Assembly: GCF_029223185.1 (NCBI RefSeq)
Contig: NZ_JARHUG010000010.1
Coordinates: 109,607 to 173,606 of the forward strand
Source of the DNA: Aliiglaciecola sp. CAU 1673
GTDB taxonomy: Bacteria > Pseudomonadota > Gammaproteobacteria > Enterobacterales > Alteromonadaceae
Direction: 5' to 3'
DNA: 64,000 bases
Every line of letters begins with the position of its first letter. Positions within the stretch are counted from its first letter, which is position 1. The notes beneath the pieces are model-generated. The model was given only the letters and a program-made list of their open reading frames with translations, ran no database searches and was not told the DNA's origin. The position numbers were made by a program, and so were the translations under genes. Positions 23,961-33,601 of this stretch are shown here, one piece after another.

Positions 23961-26480
23961 ATGAAATCATTATTTTCAAGGGGTTTGGTATATGGGTTGG
24001 TCATCCTGTTTGGCCTGCTCGCAGCCATGCCCAATGTACTGCCTCCAAAAGCCAAAGAAGCCCTGCCAAATTGGTATGTGGACAATACCCTGACTCTTGG
24101 ACTGGATCTTCGCGGCGGCTCGCATCTTCTGATGGATGTGGATACCAAAGCGCTGCTGCTGAATGAAAACCAGCAACTGACCGAACAGCTGCGCAGCAAT
24201 CTGCGCGAAGCGAAAATCCTTTATCGCCTACCCACGTTTGATATGGACGGCGTAAAAATTGCGCCCAGAAAACCTTCACAGCTTGAAGCGATGAAAACAG
24301 CCATTAAGCCGCTGCTAAAAACCAGCAATGGCGATAGTTATAAGTTGGAAGAGCAAAATGGACAGCTACGTCTGACATTAACCGACAGCCATCGCCAATT
24401 CCTGGTGGAAGACGCACTGGACAGAAGCCTTGAGGTTTTACGCCGCCGTCTGGATGAATCGGGCCTGGTGGATCCCAGCATTACCCGCCAGGGTGAAGCA
24501 GGTATATTAGTACAACTGCCCGGAGTAGAAGACCCACAACAGATACGCCAACTGCTGGGCACCACCGCCAAGCTGAGCTTTCAATGGGCAGCTGATGCTG
24601 ACTCCGCCAGTCAAACCGGCATTGTGCAATTAAAAGAACGTAGCAGCGCCAGGCTCTATACCCTGGAGCAACGGGTGGCATTGGATGGCAAGCACCTTAC
24701 CGATGCGCAGATGGCCTATAGCCAGGACACCCGCATGCCCGTGGTCACCTTCGAATTGGACAACGATGGTGCCCGTCAATTCGGCGATATGACCCAGAAA
24801 AATATCGGCCGGGTACTGGCCGTGGTGCTGGATGGCGAAGTGATTACCGCGCCAGTTATTCGCAGTGTCATCGGTGGCGGCCGTGGTGAGATCAGTGGCA
24901 GCTTTACTGCCATCGAGGCCCAGGAATTGGGCCTGCTGCTACGCGCCGGTGCCCTGCCGGCTCCTCTAACCGTGGTGGAAGAGCGAACAGTGGGCCCGGA
25001 CCTGGGTAGTGATGCGATTGCCATGGGCGTATCTACCGGTCTGCTTGGTGCCGCCTTGGTAATTGCCTTTATGTTGGGGGCGTACGGCCGCTGGGGTGCC
25101 ATTGCCTGTGTCAGCCTGGCTATCAATATGAGCTTGGTGTTTGGCCTACTTAGCCTGCTTGGCGCCACCTTAACACTACCTGGCATTGCCGGTCTTATTC
25201 TGACTCTGGGGATGGCAGTAGATGCCAATATCCTGATCAATGAACGCATCCGTGAGGAAACCCGTAAAGGCCATAGTGCCGGTAAAGCTCTGAAACTGGG
25301 ATTTGATCGCGCCTACAGCACCATTCTGGACTCCAACATTACCACCTTGATTGCCGTCAGCCTCCTGTTTATGTTTGGCAGTGGCCCGGTGCGCGGCTTT
25401 GCAGTGACCATCGGCATTGGCCTTGTTACTTCCATGTTTACTGCCATTTCTGTCACCCGCTTGCTGATGGATGTCAGCACGCGCAATTATGGTAGACGCC
25501 CCTTACCCTTGTCCGGCTTTAAATTATTGGACAGCCTGTCGTCGAGTCCGATTAATGTGATGCGAGGCCGCTATATTGGTCTTGTCCTGTCGGCCTTGTT
25601 GTCTGTTGCCTCCATAGGTTTGTTCTTTAAGCCCGGATTGCATTACGGCATTGATTTTCAGGGCGGCACCCTGATAGAGATGCAGGCCCCTAACACGCCA
25701 CTTGACATTCTGCGCCAGGCCTTTACTGATGAGGGATTAAACCAGGTTGCCATTCAGGAAACCGGCGAACAAGGCCGTTTCCTGGCAAGACTCTCCATCG
25801 CGGCAGACAGCAGCATGGATGCCAGTCAACAAACGGACATGCTACGCCAAGCAGTTCAAAAGGTTGCTCCCGATGCCCAGTTCTTAAAAGCAGAAATGGT
25901 CGGTCCCAAAGTCAGCGGCAGCTTCAGCGATGCCACCATACTGGCGATTCTGCTGGCAGGCAGCGGTATGCTGCTGTTCCTGTGGTATCGTTTTGAATTT
26001 CATTTTGCCCTGGCTGCTACCCTCACCATTGCTCTGGATCTGACCAAAACCATCGGCTTCTTTGTGCTCAGCGGTGTGGAATTTAACCTTACTGCAGTGG
26101 CCGCATTGTTGGCGTTAATCGGCTACTCCATCAACGATAAGGTGGTGGTGTTTGACCGTATTCGTGAAAACTTGCGCCAGACACCGGATAAGCCCTTGCT
26201 GGAAGTGCTTAACCACAGTATCACCTCTACCTTGACGCGCACCGTGTTTACCTCGGTGACCACCTTCTTTGCTTTATTGCCCATGGGCATTGCCGGCGGA
26301 GCAGCGGTGGAGAGCTTCGCCCTGCCCATGCTGTTTGGCATTGTTATCGGTACCAGCAGTTCGGTGTTTATCGCCTCGCCGATCCTGTACTTCCTGGGTC
26401 AGCGTCGTGCCCGTCAGGGCAAGGCTCAACTGCGCGCCACTGAAGAAGAAATCCAGAAACAACTGGCTGCTATGCCCTAA
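23961..26480 (+). CDS. secDF: SecDF fusion protein translocase subunit
   Basis: An 839-aa fusion of SecD and SecF, proton-driven RND-type accessory subunits that help pull preproteins through SecYEG. The SecD half has the N-terminal helix, the LGLDLRGGSHLLMDVD motif (about residue 49), P1 domain and six-helix block (LTLGMAVDANILINERIREE). The SecF half has HYGIDFQGGTLIEM and GYSINDKVVVFDRIREN. ATG 23961 is preferred because AGGA lies 6 bases upstream; an ATG two codons earlier overlaps that site. Many gammaproteobacteria carry separate secD and secF beside yajC; neither is here, so this may be a second copy. Confidence 0.94.
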   Translation: MKSLFSRGLVYGLVILFGLLAAMPNVLPPKAKEALPNWYVDNTLTLGLDLRGGSHLLMDVDTKALLLNENQQLTEQLRSNLREAKILYRLPTFDMDGVKIAPRKPSQLEAMKTAIKPLLKTSNGDSYKLEEQNGQLRLTLTDSHRQFLVEDALDRSLEVLRRRLDESGLVDPSITRQGEAGILVQLPGVEDPQQIRQLLGTTAKLSFQWAADADSASQTGIVQLKERSSARLYTLEQRVALDGKHLTDAQMAYSQDTRMPVVTFELDNDGARQFGDMTQKNIGRVLAVVLDGEVITAPVIRSVIGGGRGEISGSFTAIEAQELGLLLRAGALPAPLTVVEERTVGPDLGSDAIAMGVSTGLLGAALVIAFMLGAYGRWGAIACVSLAINMSLVFGLLSLLGATLTLPGIAGLILTLGMAVDANILINERIREETRKGHSAGKALKLGFDRAYSTILDSNITTLIAVSLLFMFGSGPVRGFAVTIGIGLVTSMFTAISVTRLLMDVSTRNYGRRPLPLSGFKLLDSLSSSPINVMRGRYIGLVLSALLSVASIGLFFKPGLHYGIDFQGGTLIEMQAPNTPLDILRQAFTDEGLNQVAIQETGEQGRFLARLSIAADSSMDASQQTDMLRQAVQKVAPDAQFLKAEMVGPKVSGSFSDATILAILLAGSGMLLFLWYRFEFHFALAATLTIALDLTKTIGFFVLSGVEFNLTAVAALLALIGYSINDKVVVFDRIRENLRQTPDKPLLEVLNHSITSTLTRTVFTSVTTFFALLPMGIAGGAAVESFALPMLFGIVIGTSSSVFIASPILYFLGQRRARQGKAQLRATEEEIQKQLAAMP

Positions 26481-26491
26481 ATGCCCCTTTA

Positions 26492-26523
26492 AAACCATGC
26501 TGCTTCACTAAGCGGCATGGTTT
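26492..26523 (+). terminator. Terminator downstream of secDF
   Basis: A 14-bp stem (AAACCATGCtGCTT / AAGCgGCATGGTTT, with one wobble pair) and a 4-base loop lie just past the secDF stop, ending in TTTCTTTC. Confidence 0.8.
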
Positions 26524-26635
26524 CTTTCACAAAAACTTAATGCTTTTACAAATGCGAACTATTTGCATCTGCTTTAGCGGTCTGATATTGTTCGCCGCGT
26601 TTTAATGCACACATCTTAAAAAACGGGAACACAAG

Positions 26636-27820
26636 ATGAAGAAAAGCCTCCTGGCGCTAAGCCTTAGCGCCCTGCTGACCAACTTTGCCGCACAAGCTAA
26701 CGAAGACACGCAAACTCTGCGCCAGACTATCGAAGAACAGAAAAAAGTGCTCGAACAGCTGGAAAAGCGTCTTGAGCAAACAGAAAAGCGCCTGGAGCTA
26801 ACCGCTGATGCCATGGAAAAAAGTGGCAGCGCTGCCGCCAGTCGCACCACTATCGGTGGTTACGGTGAATTGCACTACAACAACATCAAAGACGATAAGT
26901 CCGGCGCCCATAAGAAAGAATTGGATTTCCACCGCTTTGTGCTGTTCTTCGGTCATGAATTTAACAGCAAGACCCGTTTCTTCTCTGAGCTTGAGCTGGA
27001 GCACTCCCTGGCCGGTGAAGGCAAAAAAGGCGAAGTGGAACTTGAGCAGGCTTATATCGAACACGATATCAACGACACGCTGACCGGTAAGGCCGGTTTA
27101 TTCCTGATGCCGGTGGGCATTTTGAATGAAACCCACGAACCTAATACTTTCTACGGTGTTGAACGCAACCCCGTTGAAGGCAACATTATCCCAAGCACTT
27201 GGTGGGAAGGTGGTTTAGCGCTAAATATTAAAGCTGCACCAGGCCTGGCTTTCGATGCTGCTATCACCTCCGGCCTCAACAGCCCGGTAGAAGGTAGCAA
27301 TGCCTTTAAGCCGCGCAATGGACGTCAGAAAGTATCTGAAGCCAAGGCCGATGCCCTGGCCTACACTGGTCGCGTTAAATACACTGCGGTACCCGGGCTG
27401 GAGCTCGCCGCCACATTGCAATACCAGTCTGATATGGCCCAAGATAACCCCGCTGTGGATGAAGCGTCAGCTATCCTGTTCTCTGCCCACGCTATCTACC
27501 AGTGGGAGCAGTTCAGTCTGCGCGCCTTATACGCACAATGGGACATTGATGGTGCCGAAGCCGAAGCCTTGGGCCGTGACAAGCAACGCGGTTTCTATAT
27601 CGAGCCAGCCTATCGCTTGAACGAAGATTTTGGTATTTTCGCCCGTTATAACAAGTGGGATAACAATGCCGGTGATGATGCCGATACCGAGAAAACCCAA
27701 ACCAATTTTGGGGTAAACTATTGGCTGCATGAAAATGCGGTGCTGAAGTTCGACTACGAAATTCAAGGTGGCGCCAGTGACGCTGACGGCTTTAACCTTG
27801 GTGTCGGTTACCAATTCTAA
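26636..27820 (+). CDS. Outer-membrane porin with N-terminal coiled coil
   Basis: A 394-aa exported protein with a signal peptide (MKKSLLALSLSALLTNFAAQA), a heptad-rich coiled coil (about residues 25-65; EEQKKVLEQLEKRLEQTEKR) and a beta-barrel domain starting at TTIGGYGELHYNN. It ends in LGVGYQF with the terminal Phe of outer-membrane proteins. The pattern resembles phosphate-selective O/P-like or metal-responsive porins of marine gammaproteobacteria. The solute is unknown. A terminator-like hairpin separates it from the FMN-binding gene. Confidence 0.85.
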   Translation: MKKSLLALSLSALLTNFAAQANEDTQTLRQTIEEQKKVLEQLEKRLEQTEKRLELTADAMEKSGSAAASRTTIGGYGELHYNNIKDDKSGAHKKELDFHRFVLFFGHEFNSKTRFFSELELEHSLAGEGKKGEVELEQAYIEHDINDTLTGKAGLFLMPVGILNETHEPNTFYGVERNPVEGNIIPSTWWEGGLALNIKAAPGLAFDAAITSGLNSPVEGSNAFKPRNGRQKVSEAKADALAYTGRVKYTAVPGLELAATLQYQSDMAQDNPAVDEASAILFSAHAIYQWEQFSLRALYAQWDIDGAEAEALGRDKQRGFYIEPAYRLNEDFGIFARYNKWDNNAGDDADTEKTQTNFGVNYWLHENAVLKFDYEIQGGASDADGFNLGVGYQF

Positions 27821-27830
27821 GTGTTAACAG

Positions 27831-27857
27831 GGAGTCCCCTAGGGGGCTCCTTGTATT
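27831..27857 (+). terminator. Terminator after the porin gene
   Basis: A stem GGAGtCCCC/GGGGgCTCC with a short TA turn is followed by TTGTATTTT. It lies 10 bp past the porin stop and would allow partial read-through to the FMN-binding gene. Confidence 0.65.
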
Positions 27858-27872
27858 TTATATCGGAGCATT

Positions 27873-28394
27873 ATGAAGGCATTTGGCTACGGTCTGATCT
27901 TGCTGCTTGGCATCTTTGACGCCGTGGCAGAACAGATCTATCAATCGCCCGATGACTTTATCCGTCAGGCCCTTGGTCAAAGTGTTAAACCTGATGTTAT
28001 CTGGCTTGACGATAGGATTAAGCAGGATGTGGAAAGCATTCTCGCTCACCCTTTTAACAAACTGCGTTTACGATACTGGCAAAAAGAACAGGACACCGTG
28101 TGGATCCTCGAAGAGATTGGTAAAGAAGCGCCGATCACTGTGGGCATTCATGTGGCAAATGGCAAAATCGCCAATACACAGGTGCTTATTTACCGGGAAA
28201 GCCGTGGCGATGAAGTTCGTCACCGCTTTTTTACCGACCAGTTTCTGGATGCAACCCTGGATAATAACTTGCAGTTAGATCGCCATATTGATGGCATTAC
28301 CGGCGCCACTTTATCGGTTCGCGCCCTGACCAAAATCTCCCGCATTGCCCTGTATCTGCATAATAAAGTGCAGCAGGAGCAACAAGGCTCATGA
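27873..28394 (+). CDS. Exported FMN-binding domain protein
   Basis: A 173-aa protein with a signal peptide (MKAFGYGLILLLGIFDAVA) and an FMN-binding domain. The flavinylation motif is DGITGATLS (residues 140-148), with Thr146 as the predicted site of covalent FMN attachment by ApbE; no apbE is in the window. Such domains act in extracytoplasmic electron transfer. It overlaps the next gene by 4 bp (ATGA), giving a two-gene unit with a PepSY membrane protein. Confidence 0.85.
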   Translation: MKAFGYGLILLLGIFDAVAEQIYQSPDDFIRQALGQSVKPDVIWLDDRIKQDVESILAHPFNKLRLRYWQKEQDTVWILEEIGKEAPITVGIHVANGKIANTQVLIYRESRGDEVRHRFFTDQFLDATLDNNLQLDRHIDGITGATLSVRALTKISRIALYLHNKVQQEQQGS

Positions 28395-29146
28395 AGCCCT
28401 CAATCCGAAAACCTAAAACCAAAGCACTGCGGCGCTGGCATAAAAAATTGGGACTGTTCTCGGCCTTTTTCCTGTTGATGATAACCTTAACCGGCGTGCT
28501 GATTAATCACAGTCATCATTTAAGCTTGGACTCCATGCCGGTGAAACATGCCTGGTTACTGGATTGGTACGGTATTGGCTATCCAAAGCAGGTCAGCATT
28601 TTTTCGGAAATGGCGCCGGTATTGGCGGCCACGGACAATTTGCTGTGGCAGGACCAAGAACCCGTGCTCGAAGCTGCGCAGCCTATTTTAAGCGCACTGC
28701 GAACTGACGATAAGCTGTTGGCCACAGACGGCCAAATCCTTTACTGGCTATCCCCAAACGGCCAATTATTGGAAAAGCAAGATTCCAGTATGGGACTGCC
28801 TGCCTCCCCCTCCCTCTTAGGCACAGACAGCCAGGGCAATATCTGGCTGCAAGCTGATGATGGCACTTACATAAGCGATGAAATGCTGCTCGAATGGCAA
28901 GACGCGGCAACTCCCCCGAATATTCAATGGGCACAACCCCAAACCAGTGCAAATACCCAAGAGCTCGCCGACCTGGCGCGAGGCACTCACCTTAGCTGGG
29001 AGAGAATGCTGCTGGACCTGCACAGTGGCCGGCTATTCGGGGCCTGGGCTATTTGGTTTTGGGATCTAATTGCCCTGGTGTTTGTCATGCTTGCGGTCAG
29101 CGGCATATGGATCTGGCTTAAAAACGGCAACGGCCGGGAAAAGTAG
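28391..29146 (+). CDS. PepSY-associated transmembrane protein
   Basis: A 251-aa protein with an N-terminal basic stretch followed by RRWHKKLGLFSAFFLLMITLTGVLIN, typical of the first helix of PepSY_TM proteins, a periplasmic domain of about 170 residues, the LDLHSGRLFG motif and a final helix (ALVFVMLAVSGIWIWL). Related proteins partner with flavinylated domains or siderophore reductases. The overlapping FMN-binding gene supports transfer of electrons across the inner membrane to a periplasmic flavin. Confidence 0.82.
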   Translation: MKPSIRKPKTKALRRWHKKLGLFSAFFLLMITLTGVLINHSHHLSLDSMPVKHAWLLDWYGIGYPKQVSIFSEMAPVLAATDNLLWQDQEPVLEAAQPILSALRTDDKLLATDGQILYWLSPNGQLLEKQDSSMGLPASPSLLGTDSQGNIWLQADDGTYISDEMLLEWQDAATPPNIQWAQPQTSANTQELADLARGTHLSWERMLLDLHSGRLFGAWAIWFWDLIALVFVMLAVSGIWIWLKNGNGREK

Positions 29147-29219
29147 CTCGCAATCACCGTCATTGATTAGAAAAATCTTTCGGTGCGTTGTTTGTGGGTA
29201 GGCTAGCGGATATCCCATG

Positions 29220-29840
29220 TCATTCCTGGCAATCGAGACCATTAAAATCGTCACTGATAAATAAGGCTTCGTATTTCTTTTGCAGATATTCGGTTTGTGC
29301 AACCCACTCCCGCACCAGGCTGCTAATTGTGATATAGGCTTCCAGTGATGAGTTTGTGGCGTGGGTATTTGGATCAAATACCGCGTTATTAATGCGATTA
29401 ATGGTTGCTTGATAATGGTCTGTCTGAAAATCGAACAATGCACCGATTTCGGTAGCCAATGCAAAATCTGCATACAACAGATAGCCAGACTCGCCTGCCA
29501 GACGCCAAGCAGAATAACGCAGTGGTTCCTGTAGTAACATTCTTTCAAGGTTGTTCGCAGCCAGTTCCGTTTCCGGCTGATTACGCAGTATTTCTATGCT
29601 GGAGTTTACCAGGCTTAACATCCCCTTCTGACGGGGTAAGTAATCGGCTTTAATCAGTACTCGGTTAAATGCCAACTCGGCTTTCACATTACAAAGCGCA
29701 ATCAAAGTGCGCTCTTCAATATCCTTCTCTTCGTCCCAGTCTTGCAGGGCAAATGCAAGAAAGATGCTGGCACAGATGAACGAGGACTCGGCAAAAATAG
29801 CGCGCCATTTAATGGATTTGGCATGTTGTCCGAGTGTCAT
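29220..29840 (-). CDS. Hypothetical membrane-anchored protein
   Basis: A 206-aa protein with one N-terminal hydrophobic helix (AESSFICASIFLAFALQDW, about 17-36) followed by charged residues (DEEKDIEERTLIAL) and a mainly helical soluble part. This layout recurs in small uncharacterised membrane proteins (a helix, then a W-x-E-x-R-x-E-R-like stretch and an N-rich helix). I cannot name a function. It stands alone, convergent with the PepSY gene. Confidence 0.7.
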   Translation of the reverse strand: MTLGQHAKSIKWRAIFAESSFICASIFLAFALQDWDEEKDIEERTLIALCNVKAELAFNRVLIKADYLPRQKGMLSLVNSSIEILRNQPETELAANNLERMLLQEPLRYSAWRLAGESGYLLYADFALATEIGALFDFQTDHYQATINRINNAVFDPNTHATNSSLEAYITISSLVREWVAQTEYLQKKYEALFISDDFNGLDCQE

Positions 29841-30074
29841 GGGCTATTCATTATTACTAATGCTTGTCCAACAACCGTTGGAGTTGCATTTATTACATCC
29901 AATGGCGAAAGAGCAATCCTGAAAAGATAAAGAGTGTAAGAGCCCTCCAGCCATGTCAAATCAACACACAGCATCGACTTTCCTGAGCATTCCCTTTGCC
30001 AATGAGAATGGCCTTTTTCGGCAATTCCATAATGAGACCCACGTTAGGGCAACAAAGCATTGCCAGGGCTAAGA

Positions 30075-30512
30075 TTATTGGGCTGTAGAAGACGGCACCA
30101 ATAACACTGGTATGGATGACTGGCGAATCAGCGCATCGGCAACACTGCCGACCAGCAGCTCATACAACTGGCCATGACCATGACTGCCCAGCACCAGGAT
30201 GCGCGCATTGTGGGCCTGAGCCTGCTTTAAGATTTCATCGGCGATCACCCCGCTGACATGGACGGTCTGCGTTTTAACCTTTTTGTCCGATAATATCTTT
30301 GCCCATTGTTCCAGTTGCCTATGGCTTTGCCTTAGCTCTTTCTGATGTTGTTGTTTTACCACTTCAGGTCCTGCCTCAAAGCCGACAAAATCAGGATCCG
30401 GCTCTGCCACATGTACCAGCACCACCTCTTCCTTTTCATGTACCAGGGCTTCAAGCTGATTGATAATATCCTGGGTCACAGGGGAGAAATCCACGGCAGC
30501 TATTAGGGTCAC
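30075..30512 (-). CDS. Universal stress protein (UspA family)
   Basis: A 145-aa single-domain USP. The ATP-binding glycine motif is seen in LGSHGHGQLYELLVGSVADAL and the N-terminal Asp in IAAVDFSPV. The start is GTG 30512; its Shine-Dalgarno sequence AAGGAG lies inside the last codons of the upstream SGNH gene, leaving a 1-bp gap. It is therefore translated from the same message as the SGNH and MBOAT genes. Confidence 0.9.
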   Translation of the reverse strand: MTLIAAVDFSPVTQDIINQLEALVHEKEEVVLVHVAEPDPDFVGFEAGPEVVKQQHQKELRQSHRQLEQWAKILSDKKVKTQTVHVSGVIADEILKQAQAHNARILVLGSHGHGQLYELLVGSVADALIRQSSIPVLLVPSSTAQ

Positions 30513-30513
30513 G

Positions 30514-31653
30514 TTAGTCTCCTTTATCCTTTGCAGTGATTTTTACATCCTTCAGAATATCCTCAAGCGTATGCCCACTGTATTGTTTGAAACTCAGCTT
30601 GATATGGGTGGCAATACGCTCGGACCAAAGATCCTGAGAGGCTCGGGACAAATGCGACCACTCAGGTATGTCCAACTCGCTGGATAACTCAGGATAGTCC
30701 ATGGAATCAATGGCCATCGCCTGCCAGCCGTCCACCATCTTGTCCCACACCTTGTGTCGGTAATCGGCTTTAAGATCTTTGTTTAAATACTCACCAGATG
30801 AGGGCATACGGATAAAAATGATTTCGCCTCCCCGCGCGCGCAGCGTGCTGATCAGCGGCTTAAAAAATGCGATAGCCTCATCGGCCATTTCCTGCAGCTT
30901 GTCATCCTCCGGGATGGGGCGGCGAATGCCGGGCATCCAGAAATTGATTACCTGACGATTGTCAAAGCTGCCCGGCACCTCCACCGGTGCCCACATGTCC
31001 ATTTGTCGGTCGGCATAGGCATTGCCCAGTTTCCAGCCCTGCTCATTCAGTACTTTAGCCCCTGCTCTTTCGGGCACAACTACATAGTGATCCACCAGTT
31101 CCACCAGCGAAAAGGCCTCATCCAAAAAGGCCAGATGGTCCGATAAAAAACGGTGGATACGGGTGCCTACCCAGTGTGAGGGCGACTGATTGTGATACAC
31201 ATCCAATGCATCTTTGCCAAAGTAACCAGGGCCTATCCAATTAAACAAAAAAGGCGTCACCCCTACTACAATCACCCCGTCAAAATCCGTGTTTTCAACA
31301 ATGTCTTTCACAAAAATAGCCGGACTGGTGCCTGGTAAAGACAGCTGCAACGGCCGGGTGCCAAAGGCCTGCTCCAGAATATCCAAATCTGCCCCCCACA
31401 ACATGCGACTGGAGCCGGTCAGCACCATTCTGATTGAATGATCAGGCTTATCCAGCTTGCGCCTTTCCTCAGCCCACATGGCATCAGAATGGTCCTGATA
31501 GGTACCCGCTTCATGCTGCATCGTGCGTGACAACCACTCCCAGCCGCTTACCCCTATTACAGTGACAAGCAGACAGATCAGCAGCATTTTTCCCCAGGGT
31601 TTTTCTGGGACCTGACGGTAGTAGTTATCAGAACTGGAAGTAGATGAAGGCAT
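30514..31653 (-). CDS. SGNH-like membrane-anchored protein, partner of MBOAT
   Basis: A 379-aa protein with one N-terminal helix (WGKMLLICLLVTVIGVSGWEW, about 20-40) and a periplasmic SGNH-hydrolase-like domain. The candidate nucleophile is in VLTGSSRMLWG (about 77-87) and the C-terminal His in EWSHLSRASQDLW; the usual DxxH is ExxH here. In AlgI/AlgJ- or PatA/PatB-type pairs such proteins transfer acyl groups from the MBOAT partner to a polysaccharide. Its start overlaps the MBOAT stop by 26 bp. The glycan acceptor is unknown. Confidence 0.75.
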   Translation of the reverse strand: MPSSTSSSDNYYRQVPEKPWGKMLLICLLVTVIGVSGWEWLSRTMQHEAGTYQDHSDAMWAEERRKLDKPDHSIRMVLTGSSRMLWGADLDILEQAFGTRPLQLSLPGTSPAIFVKDIVENTDFDGVIVVGVTPFLFNWIGPGYFGKDALDVYHNQSPSHWVGTRIHRFLSDHLAFLDEAFSLVELVDHYVVVPERAGAKVLNEQGWKLGNAYADRQMDMWAPVEVPGSFDNRQVINFWMPGIRRPIPEDDKLQEMADEAIAFFKPLISTLRARGGEIIFIRMPSSGEYLNKDLKADYRHKVWDKMVDGWQAMAIDSMDYPELSSELDIPEWSHLSRASQDLWSERIATHIKLSFKQYSGHTLEDILKDVKITAKDKGD

Positions 31654-33052
31654 TGTTAGATCCTTGAGAAATGACGATAGCCAGCACCATGACAGACAGC
31701 ATCAGGGTCAGCAGCCAGGCGGGGATGCGCGCTACTACCTCTTCAAGACTGTTGTTACGCATGCGCCAGTGCGCACAGAGCAGCAAGGTCATGATCACCA
31801 CCACTTCAATAATATACAAGGTCGGCAAGGGGGTGGCTGCATCGGTGGGCGCCAGGCCAAACATGGATTGCAGCATCCGCGAGGACACCTCAAAATCACG
31901 GGCACGGAAAAATACCCAGGTGATATTGATGGCGGCAAAGGTCAGCAGGGCCATCAGAATTTGTACCCCTGTATGCCCGGCCCAGGCCACATTTTCCCAC
32001 CGTCCGCGGATAAAACGCTCAATGCCCAGAAACAGCCCATGCAAGCCGCCCCAGACCACAAAATTCCAGCTGGCGCCATGCCACAATCCGCCCAATAGCA
32101 TGGTCAGCATCAAGTTCACATAAGTGCGAAGATGACCGATACGGTTACCGCCAAGGGGAATATACAAATAATCTCTTAGCCAGGTGGACAGCGAAATGTG
32201 CCAGCGTCGCCAAAAATCAGAAAAGCCCGCGGCGGCATAGGGAAAACGAAAGTTGGTAGGCAGGGAGAATCCCAGGCACAGGGCCACGCCGATGGCGGTG
32301 GTGGAGTAGCCGGCAAAGTCAGAAAAAATCTGTCCGGCAAAGGCGATGGTGCCCAACCAAGCATCCAACATACTGACTTGTTTTTCAGCTTCAAACACCG
32401 CCTCGGCAGCCGGCGCCAGAAAGCTGTCGGCTATGATCACTTTTTGGAACAAGCCCAAAATCACCAACGCCAGTCCCCAGCCGAATTGTTTGAGAGTGGC
32501 CAGATGTGGGGTAGCAAACTGCGGGATCAGATGCCCGGGACGCACAATGGGACCGGCCACTAATTGCGGAAAGAAAGTTACAAACAGCGAAAAGTCCAAA
32601 AACGATTGCGCCGGTCTGGCCCGGCCAAGATACATATCCAGGGAATAAGCCATGGTCTGAAAGGTGTAAAAACTAATCCCCACCGGCAAGATAATCGACC
32701 ATTCAGGAACCTCGTAGGTCACACCGACGGATGCCATCAGGCTTACCCAGTTTTGCAGCAGGAACTCCCCGTATTTGAAGTAGCCCAAAATGCCCAGATT
32801 GGTGACCAGGCTCAACACCAGAAACATGCGTTTCTTCTTTTGTGTATCTGCTTCAAATATCCAGCGTGCCACATGCCAATCCACCAGGGTGGAAATCCAC
32901 AACAGGATCACAAAAGGCGGGTTCCAGGCGGCATAGAAGAGGTAACTGGCAATCAACAGGTTGATTTTTTTAGTGCGCCAGGACAGCGGCGCATAATGCA
33001 GTGCCAGGACAATGGCAAAGAACACCACAAAGCTTAGGGAGTTAAATAGCAA
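31628..33052 (-). CDS. MBOAT-family O-acyltransferase (AlgI-like)
   Basis: A 474-aa polytopic membrane protein with AlgI/DltB landmarks: FPQLVAGPIVRPGHL, FSDFWRRWHISLSTWLRDY, IPLGGNR, and the active-site His in LLGGLWHGASWNFVVWG. It passes acyl groups across the membrane to a periplasmic acceptor. I chose TTG 33052, which gives the usual MLFNSLSF N-terminus; TTG 33061 is an alternative with an AGG too close to it. No alginate or other polysaccharide synthesis genes are nearby. Confidence 0.9.
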   Translation of the reverse strand: MLFNSLSFVVFFAIVLALHYAPLSWRTKKINLLIASYLFYAAWNPPFVILLWISTLVDWHVARWIFEADTQKKKRMFLVLSLVTNLGILGYFKYGEFLLQNWVSLMASVGVTYEVPEWSIILPVGISFYTFQTMAYSLDMYLGRARPAQSFLDFSLFVTFFPQLVAGPIVRPGHLIPQFATPHLATLKQFGWGLALVILGLFQKVIIADSFLAPAAEAVFEAEKQVSMLDAWLGTIAFAGQIFSDFAGYSTTAIGVALCLGFSLPTNFRFPYAAAGFSDFWRRWHISLSTWLRDYLYIPLGGNRIGHLRTYVNLMLTMLLGGLWHGASWNFVVWGGLHGLFLGIERFIRGRWENVAWAGHTGVQILMALLTFAAINITWVFFRARDFEVSSRMLQSMFGLAPTDAATPLPTLYIIEVVVIMTLLLCAHWRMRNNSLEEVVARIPAWLLTLMLSVMVLAIVISQGSNNAFIYFQF

Positions 33053-33271
33053 GTGCGCCAACCTGTTGTTATTAAAACCATTCCCTTGGTTTTCTCGGTT
33101 TTAAGTGGCTTAAGACTAGTCGCGGAACAGAATATCGACCAGATTTTCACTGAATCTCTGTATTAATATCAAAAACCCATCCTGGCAGCGCCTGGGTAAT
33201 CTCAGATCACTGACTTGCTTTTACCACCAGACTGCCCCTTAATTCCCCTTATCCAAAACAGGAATGACAAT

Positions 33272-33601
33272 ATGAATATCCCCCAAAGCGGCTTTCAGGC
33301 TGCGTATTCAGAAGAAGAGCCCACACTGGAGCAAATCAGTCAGTTGCAGGGGGAGGCAATTTTGGAGTTGGGTGCGCCTTGGTGCGGCCACTGTATGGCG
33401 GCGAGTGCTGCGGTGGAAGAAGCCTTTAAAGGCTATCCAAACCTTGGCCATATTAAAATTTACGATGGTAAAGGTAAGCCCCTGGGCCGGGCTTTTAAGG
33501 TTAAGCTGTGGCCGACCTTGATACGGCTTCGTGATGGTGTTGAGGTGGGCCGTTTGGTGAGGCCGACCGAGACAGCCGAGGTGCGGAAATTATTGGCCTA
33601 G
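33272..33601 (+). CDS. Thioredoxin-family protein
   Basis: A 109-aa cytoplasmic thioredoxin-fold protein with a WCGHC active site (Cys38, Cys41) and the cis-Pro in KLWPTLIRLRDG. CGHC is the PDI/DsbA-like dipeptide rather than the CGPC of standard thioredoxin, so the redox potential should be more oxidising. ATG 33272 has AGGAA upstream; an upstream extension to 33215 lacks support. The 3' end overlaps the convergent membrane protein gene by 12 bp. Confidence 0.88.
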   Translation: MNIPQSGFQAAYSEEEPTLEQISQLQGEAILELGAPWCGHCMAASAAVEEAFKGYPNLGHIKIYDGKGKPLGRAFKVKLWPTLIRLRDGVEVGRLVRPTETAEVRKLLA

